A stretch of DNA of 64,000 bases from Phyto melanocephala. Lineage: Eukaryota > Arthropoda > Insecta > Diptera > Rhinophoridae. Both the position numbers and the translations under genes were made by a program. Shown here one piece after another: positions 47,015-58,122 of this stretch. The stretch's first letter is position 1, and the number at the start of each line of letters is the position of its first letter. The notes under the pieces are model-generated. The model was given only the letters and a program-made list of their open reading frames with translations. It was not told where the DNA came from and searched no databases. The stretch covers positions 108,617,833 through 108,681,832 of the forward strand of contig OW799233.1 in NCBI GenBank assembly GCA_941918925.1, given 5' to 3'.

Positions 47015-47802
47015 CATACATACATACATACATAAACATTAACGTAGATACAATTTTTTTCTGTTGGTAGCAAAATGTACATAAATTTACTTAAAAATAA
47101 ATAAAACACCAGCTAATTTATACAAATTTAAATTTTTCTTTTAATATCAAATTAACACATTTTTATTTTAGTTTCTATCAAATGCGTGCTGAACGTATCG
47201 AATGGTTTGCAAATCGTGATCCATTTTTGAAAGAATTACAGGAAATTCTCGAGCTTGGGGTATTTCTTCCCGTAGATGGTGTTGATGAGGCCCAAAGAAA
47301 AGTTGTTATCGTGCGAACAGCCGTTCATGACCCCAAATTGCATTTGCAAAACAACGTTTTCAAAGTCAGTAAAATGATATTGGACATATTGCTGAAAATG
47401 GAACCAGAAAATTGTGCTCGTGGCATTGTTGCTATATTCGATATGAGGGGCGTTCAATTGGGTCATGCGCTACAATTGAATCCAAAATTAATAAAACGTT
47501 CCGTGGAAAGTTGGCAAGCATATCCCTGCCAACCCAAACTTTTGGAATTCATCAATACCCCCGTGCATGTAAATTTAGTTTTAAATACATTTCGTCTCTT
47601 TATGACAACCAAAATGAGATCTCGTGTGGTAGTGCAGAAAAAGGGTTGCTCTGTGAAATGTGAACATTTGCCCGCTGATTTGGGTGGTACTGGACCATCG
47701 TATGCTGAATTGTCCCTTCAATGGAAGCGAATTGTAGAAGACAATAGTCAATTATTTGTCGAAGATGATAAATTTAAGAGTATTTTAAATATTAAGAAAT
47801 AA
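42553..47802 (+). CDS. CRAL-TRIO domain (SEC14-like) lipid-transfer protein
   Basis: Two exons, 42553-42767 and 47172-47802, joined AAATG|GTAAGA ... TTTTAG|T in phase 2, encode 281 residues. Residues about 25-75 form the CRAL-TRIO N-terminal helical domain ([20 protein letters not shown]). Residues about 95-245 form the lipid-binding fold, with [20 protein letters not shown] and [18 protein letters not shown]. There is no signal peptide, so it is cytosolic. Such alpha-tocopherol-transfer/retinaldehyde-binding relatives carry small hydrophobic ligands; the ligand here is unknown. The length is near the family norm of about 300. The 4.4-kb intron carries a Helitron and MITEs. Fly genomes hold many paralogs, so no symbol is given. 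Confidence 0.92.
43660..43925 (+). mobile_element. INE-1/DINE-1-like element, family 1, 3' part
   Basis: Begins in the T-rich module and ends CACGTTGTGAAGGGTATATA, then a decayed stem-loop TTTTGCACGGCCGAATG. The 5' half is missing. Confidence 0.7.
44905..45023. mobile_element. Short foldback MITE, family X, copy 2
   Basis: GGGGCCGTATTCATAAAAAA at the left and its near-complement ending in ACGACCCTAGG at the right, with the same arms as the copy at 29896. Confidence 0.75.
45111..45396 (-). mobile_element. Second Helitron-like family (candidate)
   Basis: On the minus strand it ends ACGAAGTCGAGGGCGCAAGC then CTAG followed by T, a Helitron-type 3' end. Its other end, TATAATAAATGTGAATGTTT, adjoins Helitron copy E. 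The phrases ACTTCGTCTGCG and GCCGTTTTTGCGTGATTGAG belong to a repeat type widespread in insects. Family assignment is tentative. Confidence 0.5.
45397..46015 (-). mobile_element. Non-autonomous Helitron, copy E
   Basis: 3' CTAG at 45400-45397 after the GCGCGCTGGG hairpin region; 5' TCTATATATATAAAAGTGAA at 46015. (AC)n and four ~120-bp units with the GGGCGTGGCCCCGCCC palindrome. The host base before the 5' end is T, not the usual A. Confidence 0.88.
46902..47032. repeat. (CATA)n microsatellite
   Basis: About 130 bp of CATA repeats with one interruption (AAGGTCTCA at 46932-46940), just upstream of the CRAL-TRIO exon 2 acceptor. Confidence 0.95.
47172..47802 (+). CDS. CRAL-TRIO gene exon 2
   Basis: Acceptor TTTTAG at 47170-47171. 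Encodes [18 protein letters not shown] and the entire lipid-binding domain; stop TAA at 47800-47802. Confidence 0.92.
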
Positions 47803-49159
47803 CATTTATTAGATTAGAAAATAATTAAAATTCATGTTTGAGTGAGTTTGAGATAAGCAAAGCGAATATAAGTGAATAATATGTATGTACATACATATGT
47901 ATGTATGTCTATTTAATTAAATTATAAATAAATTCGTATGTTGATATACATATGTATGTATGTATGTATGTATATTTGCATGTAAGTTATACATGCATGT
48001 AAGTATGTATGCAGTAATAATAATCATATGTAAACGTAAGTATGTACAAAGAAAAAATATATATACTCATTAATATAAATATATATTTACATTTTTCTAG
48101 TGAATGTTTATAAATAACTAATTGATAGTTTAATTTTATTGTTTTAATTAACTTGTTAGACTTTAAAGTAATAAAAACCCATTAACGAAAATGTGAGTTT
48201 TATTATAAAAAAAAAACGATAACAATTACAATTTTGAAGCGAGGATTGGGAAAACATACAAGGTGGCCTAAAAACTCTTACCAGTTGTTGCTTTTTTATG
48301 TCTAATAAGAACTTCAGATAATAAGTCCTCGTATTTTTCTCTCTTTTTCATCTTTTTTTAAGAGCTTTCAGAGAATTTTGTTTTTTAGTTAGCATAGACT
48401 GGTGACTTAAAAAAACCTTAAAGATTAGTAATATATCCATATTTGGTAGCTACCAAGCAAACCAGCTGATAATGATTTAAATCATAAATCATATTATATT
48501 CGTTTAATAAACCAAAATCCAAGTCTATTCAAGTTTGACAGCGCAAATATTAAATAAAAATATGCCTGGAAACTGGGAATTTTCTTTTTTATTTGACTCG
48601 ACCGTTATGAAATTTCTTATATCAAGTTAAAATTCCGCAACCCATTCTCTGATTCTTAATATTACAGTTTTTTTACTATTAGGACTTCCCAAATATATCA
48701 CATAATTTTTTTCGAGTCCATTTGGGAGTTTAACTCCCCATGATATGATCATATTCAACACTGAACTATTTCTTAAGGGAGGAGCAACTACAAACACTTT
48801 TTAAAAATTTTAAAAATTAACGTTCCTTTGCATTTGGACATCACTTCCCCTGCTCTGATTCCGGCTTTTTTGGGTGTTATTTCAGATATAAAATATGATG
48901 TTTTTGTTTTACGCAAATGAAGGCTGATGGTTCGTGATGATACAAATCAGCGGGCAAAATCTGTTGCATTAGAAATGCATGTTACTGTTGAAAATGTACC
49001 GTGATAAAAGAAAATAGAGAATACTGCAAGATAATACCAAATTCGTCCATAATTTTTGCCAAAATTCTTGAAAAAGTTTAAAATGTTTATTTTTCAAATT
49101 ATCATTAACAAAATGAGAATTCAAAAATTAAACAAGAAACTATAAAAAAAATTCCTCAA
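47803..49159. other. 3' flank of the CRAL-TRIO gene
   Basis: The 3' UTR carries AATAAA at 47927 and 48170. The remainder shows TATG microsatellites and no gene. Confidence 0.5.
47927..47932 (+). terminator. Candidate polyadenylation signal, CRAL-TRIO gene
   Basis: AATAAA 125 nt after the stop; a second AATAAA at 48170-48175 is an alternative. Confidence 0.4.
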
Positions 49160-49810
49160 AAACCAAAGCAAAAAAATGGTGGGAGTATATTCGTTTTGTT
49201 ATTCCGTTTGTAACACATCGAAATATCCATTTTAGACCCCATAAAATATATATATTCTGAATCGGGAATTTATTTTATGACGATCTAGCTATGTCCGTCC
49301 GTCTGCCAGTTGATGCATTGATGTAGAGTCATGAAAATTCGAATGTATATTTCCTGAGTAAAAAAAAATATTTTTCCCCGAAAATTGCCAAAATCTATGA
49401 ATTAGAAAAGCAGTTGTAGATCAAAATGTACGAAAATTTATACCGCACAGTGTATTTTTCGGTATATTTAAAACTTAAAACCTAGTAAAACTGACAAAAT
49501 TAGATGTATGATTTTGAAATTTTGCAAACATTGCTTTCGGGTCAAAGGCTTTGTTCTGACGGAAAATAAATGTGACACGCCCACTTTTACGCCCACCTCC
49601 CATATAACGCTTTATCTCAAATTCATATAATTTCTCTATGGAAAAAGATTTTGCAGAATAAAGTACTATATTTAAATATCCAAGTTGTATTTATTAGCAG
49701 AAACAACTTACATTGAAAGACTAAATTTACGAAAACATTTTACTAGCATATCGAAGTTATACAAACAAAGTAATATTTTAGTATGAAGATATTATAGCAT
49801 AGCGATTACT
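49160..49810 (+). mobile_element. INE-1/DINE-1-like element, family 2, fused to a family-1 copy
   Basis: Starts with a worn hairpin AAAAAAATGGTGGGAGTATA, carries AGACCCCATAAAATATATAT, TGTCCGTCCGTCTG and CACGCCCACTTTTACGCCCA. It stops short of its stem-loop where the inverted family-1 copy begins. Confidence 0.7.
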
Positions 49811-50550
49811 GTGCCGAATCTTATATACCCTTCACAACGTGTAGTCATGCAATAACAGTGGTTTGTGTCACCATTCATCCCATATGAAATACGTACATAC
49901 ATATAAAAACATACATATTTAAAAACGCCCCGTTGTAAAATTATAAATTATAAAAAAACAAAAAAAAAAAAAAAAAATTAAAAAAAAAATTAAAAAAAAT
50001 TAAAAAAAAAAAAATTTAAAAAAAAATTAAAAAAAAAATTATTATGTATATAATATATATAAAACGAAAAAAATAAAAAAAAATTAAAAAAAAAATAATA
50101 AAAATATAAATAATATATTAAATAAAAAATAAAAAAAAAATTAAAAAAAAAAATTAAAAAAAAAAATTTTAAAAAAACTAAAAAAAAAATTTGTTTGGCT
50201 CAGCTGGAATTTGATGCCACGATTTCTGTAACCAGTATACACGTTTTTTGCTCATATCTCAGTTGCTTATGTACCGATATTTCTGATTTTCAATACCGAT
50301 CTACTCCCGAATATTTCTGATATTTTAATACCTTACCCGGGTCCAACCTATGTCGGGGGGCTTCAAAAAGTTGATTTCAACATACACACGGACAGACGGT
50401 CAGACGGACAGACTGACAGAGCTTAATCGACTCCCCTATTCATAAGCTTTCAGAAAATATATACTTTATAGGGTCGGAAATGAAAATTGTAGAAATTTCA
50501 CACGGAATGACAAACCTATATATACCCTTTTTCACTGTGTGAAGGGTATA
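49811..50550 (-). mobile_element. INE-1/DINE-1-like element, family 1
   Basis: Minus-strand full-length copy apart from its outermost stem-loop arm: GTGCCGAATCTTATATACCC at the left, a long A/T-rich centre, the tRNA-like segment in antisense (GGAATTTGATGCCACG at 50210), ACGGACAGAC run, and GTGTGAAGGGTATA at the right. Confidence 0.82.
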
Positions 50551-51623
50551 AAAAATCTTGATTGGTCGCTATGGGATGGTGCAATACTTCAAAGTTACAA
50601 AATAAAATGTTTTTTTTTTCACTCTCCCGAAAACTTTGTAAAATACAAATTGGTTAGAGCAACGACGAAATCTCAAAAAATGTTGGAAAGTCCTGCCCTA
50701 CCTTTAAGTAGGATCCATTAAAGCCAAAACACGAATTTTCTTATTATCTTTATTTACTTAATTAAATTTTAGTTTGTATTTTTTTATAAAATATGTATAA
50801 ATATGTTTGTAAGTATTAATTTGCCGTTAAAAATTGTTCAGTCACTTTTTTAAAATACATAATAGTGTCTCTACGACCGGATTTTATTTGAACAATGTTA
50901 TTATTATTTTATATTAAATTTGACTTATTATTAACTTAAAACTATACTTATTAGTTTAAAAATATATGTATGTATATGCTTTTAAAACTTACATAAATAT
51001 TTTTTTTTACTATTCCTCATTGCACTATGAAATAAAAAGTTTTTGTATAGTTAAAGGTGTGTTGTCATCAAATGATATAATACGTAAAAACTTTTCATTT
51101 CACAGTATCATAGAAGAATAAAATGACACCATGCTATGATTAAAAGATGTGAGTTAATGTCATCTGACATTTAAGTTTTCTTTTTTATATTATCGTAATT
51201 TATTACATAATTTAAAATCATTATTTCGAATTTATAAATTTGCGACATTTTACCGTTAGGTCAGCATTTACCAATGTAATTTTTGTTACCGTTAATTACG
51301 TTGCAATATATTAAATAACATTTTATTTCCTTCTGTTTTTAGCACTATAAATTTTATGTTTTACTAAATGTGTGCGCGTGGGTAGATAATATTGAAAAAA
51401 TTGATGGGTTGTGTAATTAAAATACTAATATGTACGTCAATTGATTGAATAAATACACAATTACATATCGTCAATGTATTAAATAATACTTTACACGTAT
51501 GTACATAATAGTTAAATTTCTTTTATACCTTATGTTTTCATTGGCGATTTTGGTCTTGTAAGCCTTTACTTTACAATTAAATTTATTTAAACAAAGACAT
51601 TCACTGATTTAATACAATGTTTT
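50551..51623. other. Intergenic DNA, no gene seen
   Basis: AT-rich; chance frames only. Confidence 0.5.
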
Positions 51624-52384
51624 TATACCCTTCACACAGTGAAAAATGGTATATATAGGCTTGTCATTCCATGTGAAATTTCTACAATTTTGACTTCCGA
51701 ACCCATAAAGTATATATTTTTATGAATAGGGGAGTCGATTAAGCTCTGTCAGTCTGTCCGTCTGTCCGTGTGTATGTTGAAATCAACTTTTTGAAGCCCC
51801 CCGACATAGGTTGGACCCGGGTAAAGTATTAAAATATCAGAAATATTCGGGAGTAGATCGGTATTGAAAATCAGAAACATCGGTACATAAACAACTGAGA
51901 TATGAGCAAAAACCCACGACCACCTCGATTTTTTTTCACAAAAACAACATTACAACATACATACATACAAACGTGTATACTGGTTAGAGTAAGCGTGGCA
52001 TCGAGTCCCAGCTGAGCCAAAAAAAAAAAAATTTTTATTTTTTTAAAATTTTTTTTTTATTTTTTATTTTATATATCATTTATATTCTTATTTTTTTTTT
52101 AATTTTTTTTTTTGTTTTATATTTATTATTTATATTTTAATTATTTTTTTTTAATTCTTTTTTTTAATTTTTTTTTTAATTTTTTTTTAAATTTTTTTTT
52201 TATTTTTTTAACATACATACATACGTTAATTTTTAATTTTACAATGGGATGTTTTTATATATGTATGTATGTATGTACGTATTTCATATGAGACAAATGG
52301 TGATACAAACTACTGTTATTGCATGACTACACGTTGTGAAGGGTATAGAAGATTCGGCTCGGCCGAATATAGCACTCTTACTTG
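51624..52384 (+). mobile_element. INE-1/DINE-1-like element, family 1, full-length copy
   Basis: TATACCCTTCACACAG start, GTCTGTCCGTCTGTCC run, tRNA-like segment at 51975-52010, T-rich centre, CATA/TATG arrays on both sides of it, stem-loop TTCGGCTCGGCCGAA and end CACTCTTACTTG. Confidence 0.88.
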
Positions 52385-53025
52385 TTTTTAATAAAAATTT
52401 AAATTGGTTGTTGTTTTATTTATTTTTGTGTGGTGAGCATATTGTGGCAGCTTAGATAAGGTTGAAAATTAAAACATTTAATTACAGGTTTAACTAAAGG
52501 TAAGTAAACAAAAAAAAAAAACACAAAAAAAAAAACAAAAAAAAAACAAAAAAAAAACAGCAAAGAAACTTACAGTTAAGTATACGCCAGGCAGCTTATC
52601 AACCAAACAACTTGTATTAAACGTTTGATTATGAAACCAATTTAAAAAATTAAATCGTTATCTTCTGTCGTAAAGGAACTATGTCCACATTTTCTGAAAA
52701 ATTCAGTTTTTAACACTATTGCATTGTAAAAAAATAAAGCGTTTGTAGAAAAAAAATATTTTTATTTATATTTCATTGTTATTTGTGTTCTACCTTTTGT
52801 TTTGCAATGATATGCGAAAGAAGAGTGCATTTCGTCACTGCTTTGACGACATCAAGTAAATACATACATATATATATTTAAACCTTTATGAGTCATACAT
52901 CTACCGTATAAAAATATTATGTTTGGTTCAAAAATAAACAATAGTACATACAGCGAAAAAAACTATGCAACATTTAACGAAAAACAACTCCGTATATATT
53001 TTTTTCGTATAATAACCCAGCAAAA
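52385..53025. other. Intergenic DNA, no gene seen
   Basis: Includes an A-rich run broken by single C bases at about 52509-52559. Confidence 0.5.
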
Positions 53026-53420
53026 AAATCTATGACAAAGAAGTGATTTTGCAGGGGTTCAACTGGTGACGAAGTGATTAAATTTAGGTAAAAAACACTA
53101 ATGATTTTAACATTAGCGTGTCATTGCAGATCTTGTGTTAACATGAATACATTAATGAACTGCACTCCATTCTAAGTACATATTTAGAACTCATGCATAT
53201 TTGATGAGAATCATCGGATGTTTCATGAGTTGAATTTGTTTGTTTACATGAATTGTTTAAGATATTTTGCATGATGTTGCATTCATTTTTTAACACTTCA
53301 TTTATGACAAATTATTTTACATTTAGGAAGCCATTTAGAAGTAATGCTTTTACACAATTGATTTAGAAGTCTTGAAAATGCAATTCGCTTTGCACTATTT
53401 CTAATTTTTTTTTTGCTGGG
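53026..53420. mobile_element. 395-bp non-coding element with CCCAGCAAAAAAA inverted ends, copy 1
   Basis: Left end CCCAGCAAAAAAAT, right end TTTTTTTTTTGCTGGG. The interior phrases GACAAAGAAGTGATTTTGCA, ATTTTAACATTAGCGTG and AAGATATTTTGCATGATGTT recur in the copy at 55012. The superfamily is unknown. Confidence 0.6.
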
Positions 53421-55011
53421 AAACGAAACATGTCACGAAAAACTTTTAGGCAACATTTTTTTTTATATTACAAAAGTAACGAAACCCCCTTGTAATTATT
53501 ATTTTCGTGAAATATACGGTATTTTCGTGCAAATAACAAACAAATTATAGGCTAAAGTAGTTTTGAGAAAAGAACGAAAACCTCAAGTATTTTTTTTTTC
53601 GTAAAATATAAACAACTTTCGTAAAAATTACAAAGAATTTAAGACAAGATTTTTATAATTTTTCGACATTAAAAAATTCTTTTATAATTTTATTCCTCTT
53701 GCAAAATATACGGAACTTTTGTTCAAATCACGAAGAAGGTAATAAAATTATAATTTATTTTATAACACATGATCCTGATAAAACATTACTATCGGCCATG
53801 TCATGGAAATCGAAATCACGTGAAATTGAAATCGATAAAATTTTGAAAACTCTTCCGTATTCAAAGTTCATAAAAATATTTCCTTTTATATACCTCATAC
53901 TTTGAAGACCACTTTCCTATACTTAAACTACTTTTGAAACCAGGAAAAGCTGCGTCCATTTTTACAAAAATTCAATTGAAAATATTCGTCGATTTTAATT
54001 TCACATGATTTCGATTTCCATGACATGGCCGTATATCTGTGTCAATTTATATTTAGTATCATTTTGTTTTTTTTGTTTTTGTAAAACACATAACTAAAAA
54101 TGTTAACCAACTCAAGAGAGTAAAAACATTTTATTTTGTAAATTTCAGTATAGCGACTATTGTTTATTTTAGAACCAATCAAGATATTTTTCAACCAATA
54201 AAAGTTCAAAATTAAGCAATTTTCAGAAAGTATCAAGAATAAAAAAGAAATAAAAATGTTGGTTTGGTTTTTGAGGAATTTTTTTAAATTATATAAATTA
54301 AAATGTTAAATTTATTAAATGGGACTTAGTTCCTTAACGAGTGAAGCATGGTACAATTATCAGGTAGCCTCACTTAAACAGCTGATTTTAATAATGTTTT
54401 TCCATTAATACAAATTTTTCGAACATTTCGTTTAAATAAATAAATAAAAAGTCAAACCAAACTGTTTTAACTTAGTCGACTCTCACATTATGTAAAATTT
54501 GTGTCAAAAGTTTTCAGATTGTTGCAGGGTACACTTATACAAGGTGGCGGTGCTGACAATTTTTTTGTGTTCTGGAGTATGTCAAACTACATATAAAAAA
54601 AATGATTTCAACTCCGGAAATTGTCAAACTTCATACATAAAAAAAGAGAGCCGAAAATCGCTCTCCTTTACGCTATCACCTTATGTAATTACACCATGGA
54701 TTGTTGATGAACGAGAAAAGAAGAATAGAAAAGGGTACAATGTTTTATGTACAAAAGATTCTCTTTTGTTGTTTCAATTCACCAAGTAGCTTGCTATATC
54801 AAGATATTTAAAAATAATAGTTTCATAATTCGAGTCTCACTGTGTGGACATGTAGAAAATAATTCGAAAAAGTTTTGCAGGAAATTTTCCATAATATGGA
54901 CGAGGATTTTAAAAAAAGAAAAGTAAAGTAAATAAAGTATGTTTATGTTTAAAAAATTGCTGACACGATTCAGTGCATTATTGTATTTACGAACATGCAC
55001 AATTCGTGCAA
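53421..55011. other. Intergenic DNA, no gene seen
   Basis: AT-rich. A stretch at about 54528-54600 (ACACTTATACAAGGTGGCGG) loosely resembles 61500-61570 and may be an old repeat. No gene can be supported. Confidence 0.45.
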
Positions 55012-55505
55012 AAAGACAAAGAAGTGATTTTGCAGGAATTTAACTGATGAAATAATTTTATTTAGGTGAAAATACTAAAGATTTTAACATTAGCGTGCTA
55101 TTTGAGATCGTGTTTACATGAATATATTAATGCTTTTCACCAAATGTGCACGAATTACGAATTACGCCAAATTACAGCATTCGATGTCGATCGACATTTT
55201 ACTCAAACGTTTGAGTTCGCTGTGCTTTAGGTATAGAGATTCGAATAGGAATTTTCAAATTTCGATCACGTTCGAATGCCGCAATTCGTAATTCGTGCAT
55301 ATTTGGTGAAAACCAACCGATGTTTGTTTGTTTGTGAGTTTTGTTTGTTTAAGATATTTTGCATGATGTTGCATTCAATTTGAAGCACATCATTTATGAC
55401 ATAGTATTTTGCTTTTAAAGTCTTTTAAATTTATAATATTAATTTAGAAGTCTTGAAAATGTAATTTACTTTGACTTACAATTTTTAATTTTTTGCTAGG
55501 ATGTT
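55012..55505. mobile_element. Second copy of the 53026-type element, split by a MITE
   Basis: Starts with AAAAAGACAAAGAAGTGATT and ends near ATTTTTTGCTAGGA. It matches copy 1 on either side of a 179-bp insertion. Confidence 0.6.
55134..55312. mobile_element. 179-bp inverted-repeat MITE
   Basis: Left end TTTTCACCAAATGTGCACGA; the right end is its complement apart from one or two bases, with inverted arms of about 35 bp containing ATTACGAATTACG. No coding capacity and no clear target duplication. Confidence 0.7.
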
Positions 55506-57643
55506 AATAAAAAGTAATAATTGGACTTTAGGATTGTTAATTTCTGTAACCACTTAATAAATTGAATTTCTTCAAACATCTTCGTTGTGACAACAAAAAG
55601 ATCTACAGCTAATAAAAATTTGTTATTAGTCAATTTTAAAAGGACAGACAACCAAGGGAAATACTAAATTATAATACTATAGATACTGTACTGTAAAATA
55701 ACTTCAGTGTAGAAAGGATTAAACCTGTTTTATTTTCAATTAAAAAAAAATCCCAAACAAATGGTAAAAAAAATTAACAGCTTATAATTTTGTGTATGAT
55801 TGTATTTATTAAAATATATTTTATATATGTATGTATATGTAGTTGGTTAGTATTCGAGAGTGTAATTAAACTTATCAATAAATTAAGCGTTTTTTTTTTT
55901 TTTTTTTGTTAAATAATTCATGCCTATAAATACATGTATGTATAAGTTAATAAAATGCTTTACTTTTTGTAATGTATTCATATATAAAAATCTAAAAGAA
56001 CTCGGTTAAAAACAATTCATGTACGTACTCATTAAGGTTTGATGATTAAATTTTTGTTTTTTTTTTGTTTTGCAAATCATACTGAGTTGTTATCTGTGTA
56101 TGTAGTTTTCTTTGCATGCGATAAAATTATCGAAAATCTTTTACAAATAATTGCGTTCTAAACAATGTTTTTTATATATACAGAATTTTTATTAATTTAT
56201 TTATGTATGTATATAGCAGCACAATTTTTCTAAAGCATAAATCAATCTTTTCAACAGCTGTTTCAACTGCAATTAGCAAACGATTTTTTCCCCAAAAGAA
56301 AATAATAGACGAAAGCAAAATGGTTACAAAAAACCGGATGTCGAAGTCTACTAACTCTTGTGTGAAAGCCCTTATACACTCAAATTAAAATTAACTTTTA
56401 TTAACTTACCAATAACATAAATCATATTATATTTATTCTTAAATTTAAATATCTTTTAAAAACGTATAATGTATTGATGTATTATTATTATTTTTTTTAT
56501 TTTTTTGTTCAATCTGCTAAATATTATGAACTTTTAAATTGTAATATTTCAATTTGTTACTGAAGAAAAAAATTTTGTTTACATGTAACTTTTTTGTATT
56601 TCAAGTTTGGTTTTATATTGAAAACTCTATTATTTATAAAATTAAAAGAATATTTTTGGCCTTAGAGGCTTCACTTTAATTATTTAAGACAAATAAAATA
56701 CATTCAATGAAAAATTAGTTACTACTTTGCCCTATATTTGAGTTTAGACTTTACCCCCCATATTTATAGTAAATTTTTAAATTTAAAATTAAATAAAAAA
56801 TTGTTTTTAAGATATAAATGTAAATGTAGAAATAGATTATGAACATGGTGGGTAAAACTGTAAAATTTAACTTTGAGTTAAAAAACTTTTATTTATGTAT
56901 GTTTTGCATTAGCAAAAATTCATTGTTTTAAATATTTTAATTTTTAATAAATTAACTTAATGCGTTAAAAAAAATATAATGTTAATTATAGGAATACTTA
57001 AAAAACCATCCTTTTAGATTACAAGAAGTGTTCATTTTTCATTTCGAATTCCTTTTTTTATATATGTACATACAATTTTCGAAAAAGTCTTTAACAAAGA
57101 CAAAATTTCGATAAATTTGCTTAGTTTATGTTTGCTGTAGAATTAAAAACAATTTGATTTTCAAAATTCTTAAATATTAAAAATAGTTTTATAATAATCA
57201 ATCAATAAATTAATTGTTTCTATAGAATATGATTTTTTAAAGTTTTAAACAAGAGAAAATAATAATAAAAAAAACTTAATAAGGAAATAGAAAGCAGAAG
57301 AAATGATTTTGTTTTTATTGTAAATCCAAAACAATTTGATTAGATGAGCATTGCCCCATTTATGATTTGCTTAAAGTTGAAAATTAATTTAAAAATTAAA
57401 CCAAAAATTAAATAGTTACTTAATAAATTGCTATTTTTATGTGATCGCATTTTAAATTAGTGTCTACGTGACTTGCTAATACATCCGTTCTAACCGGTAA
57501 AGCGAAATACTTTTGATGGGAAGTTCATTAAAAAATTAATCATAAAAAATAAAATTATAATAAAAAAAAAATTTTAAATAAAGAGCAATAACTTAAACTC
57601 AAAATTCCATACCATGCGAAGTTCCTATAACATGCATTGAATC
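55506..57643. other. Intergenic DNA downstream of mats, no gene seen
   Basis: AT-rich. The mats 3' UTR occupies the right part, and a minus-strand AATAAA may be the one near 57315, but it is not certain. Confidence 0.45.
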
Positions 57644-58122
57644 CTATATTTGCCTTTCATCTTTTGCTGTTAACTTATCGATTAGTTCCTGCAAAGGTGC
57701 CAACTCTCGGCGTTCAATTAAATTGAATTCCTGTACAAAGAATATGAAATGCTTAAATGAAGTATTAAGATGGGCTTCTTCGCCCAATGTCACAACTTCC
57801 GAAAAATGCTGATGATATATGTGAGCATAGACGCGGAATAAACGTTTCAATATGGTTTTAGCATTACTTAGGAAATTCTTTGGAAATGGTATTCCAATTT
57901 TGGAGGGAAATAGGGTTTCATCGTCTAATTGATCCTGTACCCAGGTCATAAGATAATCAATATATTTAGGTGCACTGCACTTAATAGGTTTTTTAACAGT
58001 ATAACCGTCAGCCCAATGGTATTCATATTTTGGACCAGCTGACATAATGCCACAACTTTCTTCGGTGCAAAATTCTGTTATCGTACCGTACAACATGTTG
58101 ATTTGATTAAAAAAGTCCACAG
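57644..58122 (-). CDS. mats: mats exon 3
   Basis: Acceptor TTTTTAG at 58123-58124. Encodes VDFFNQINMLYG to the C-terminus, with the zinc site and the kinase-binding surface; stop TAG at 57646-57644. Confidence 0.95.

Larger units (their letters stand above)
42768..47171. other. CRAL-TRIO gene intron 1
   Basis: 4.4 kb holding an INE-1-like fragment, a foldback MITE, two Helitron-type elements and a CATA microsatellite. A somewhat GC-richer stretch at 46480-46860 has no recognisable protein. Confidence 0.7.

Noticed and set aside
54499..54789. 96-codon plus-strand frame
   Set aside because: No ATG at the apparent start, biased composition and no recognisable domain. It overlaps a possible old repeat.
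56203..56388. 61-codon plus-strand frame
   Set aside because: Composition is typical of AT-rich DNA. No domain, promoter or splice context.
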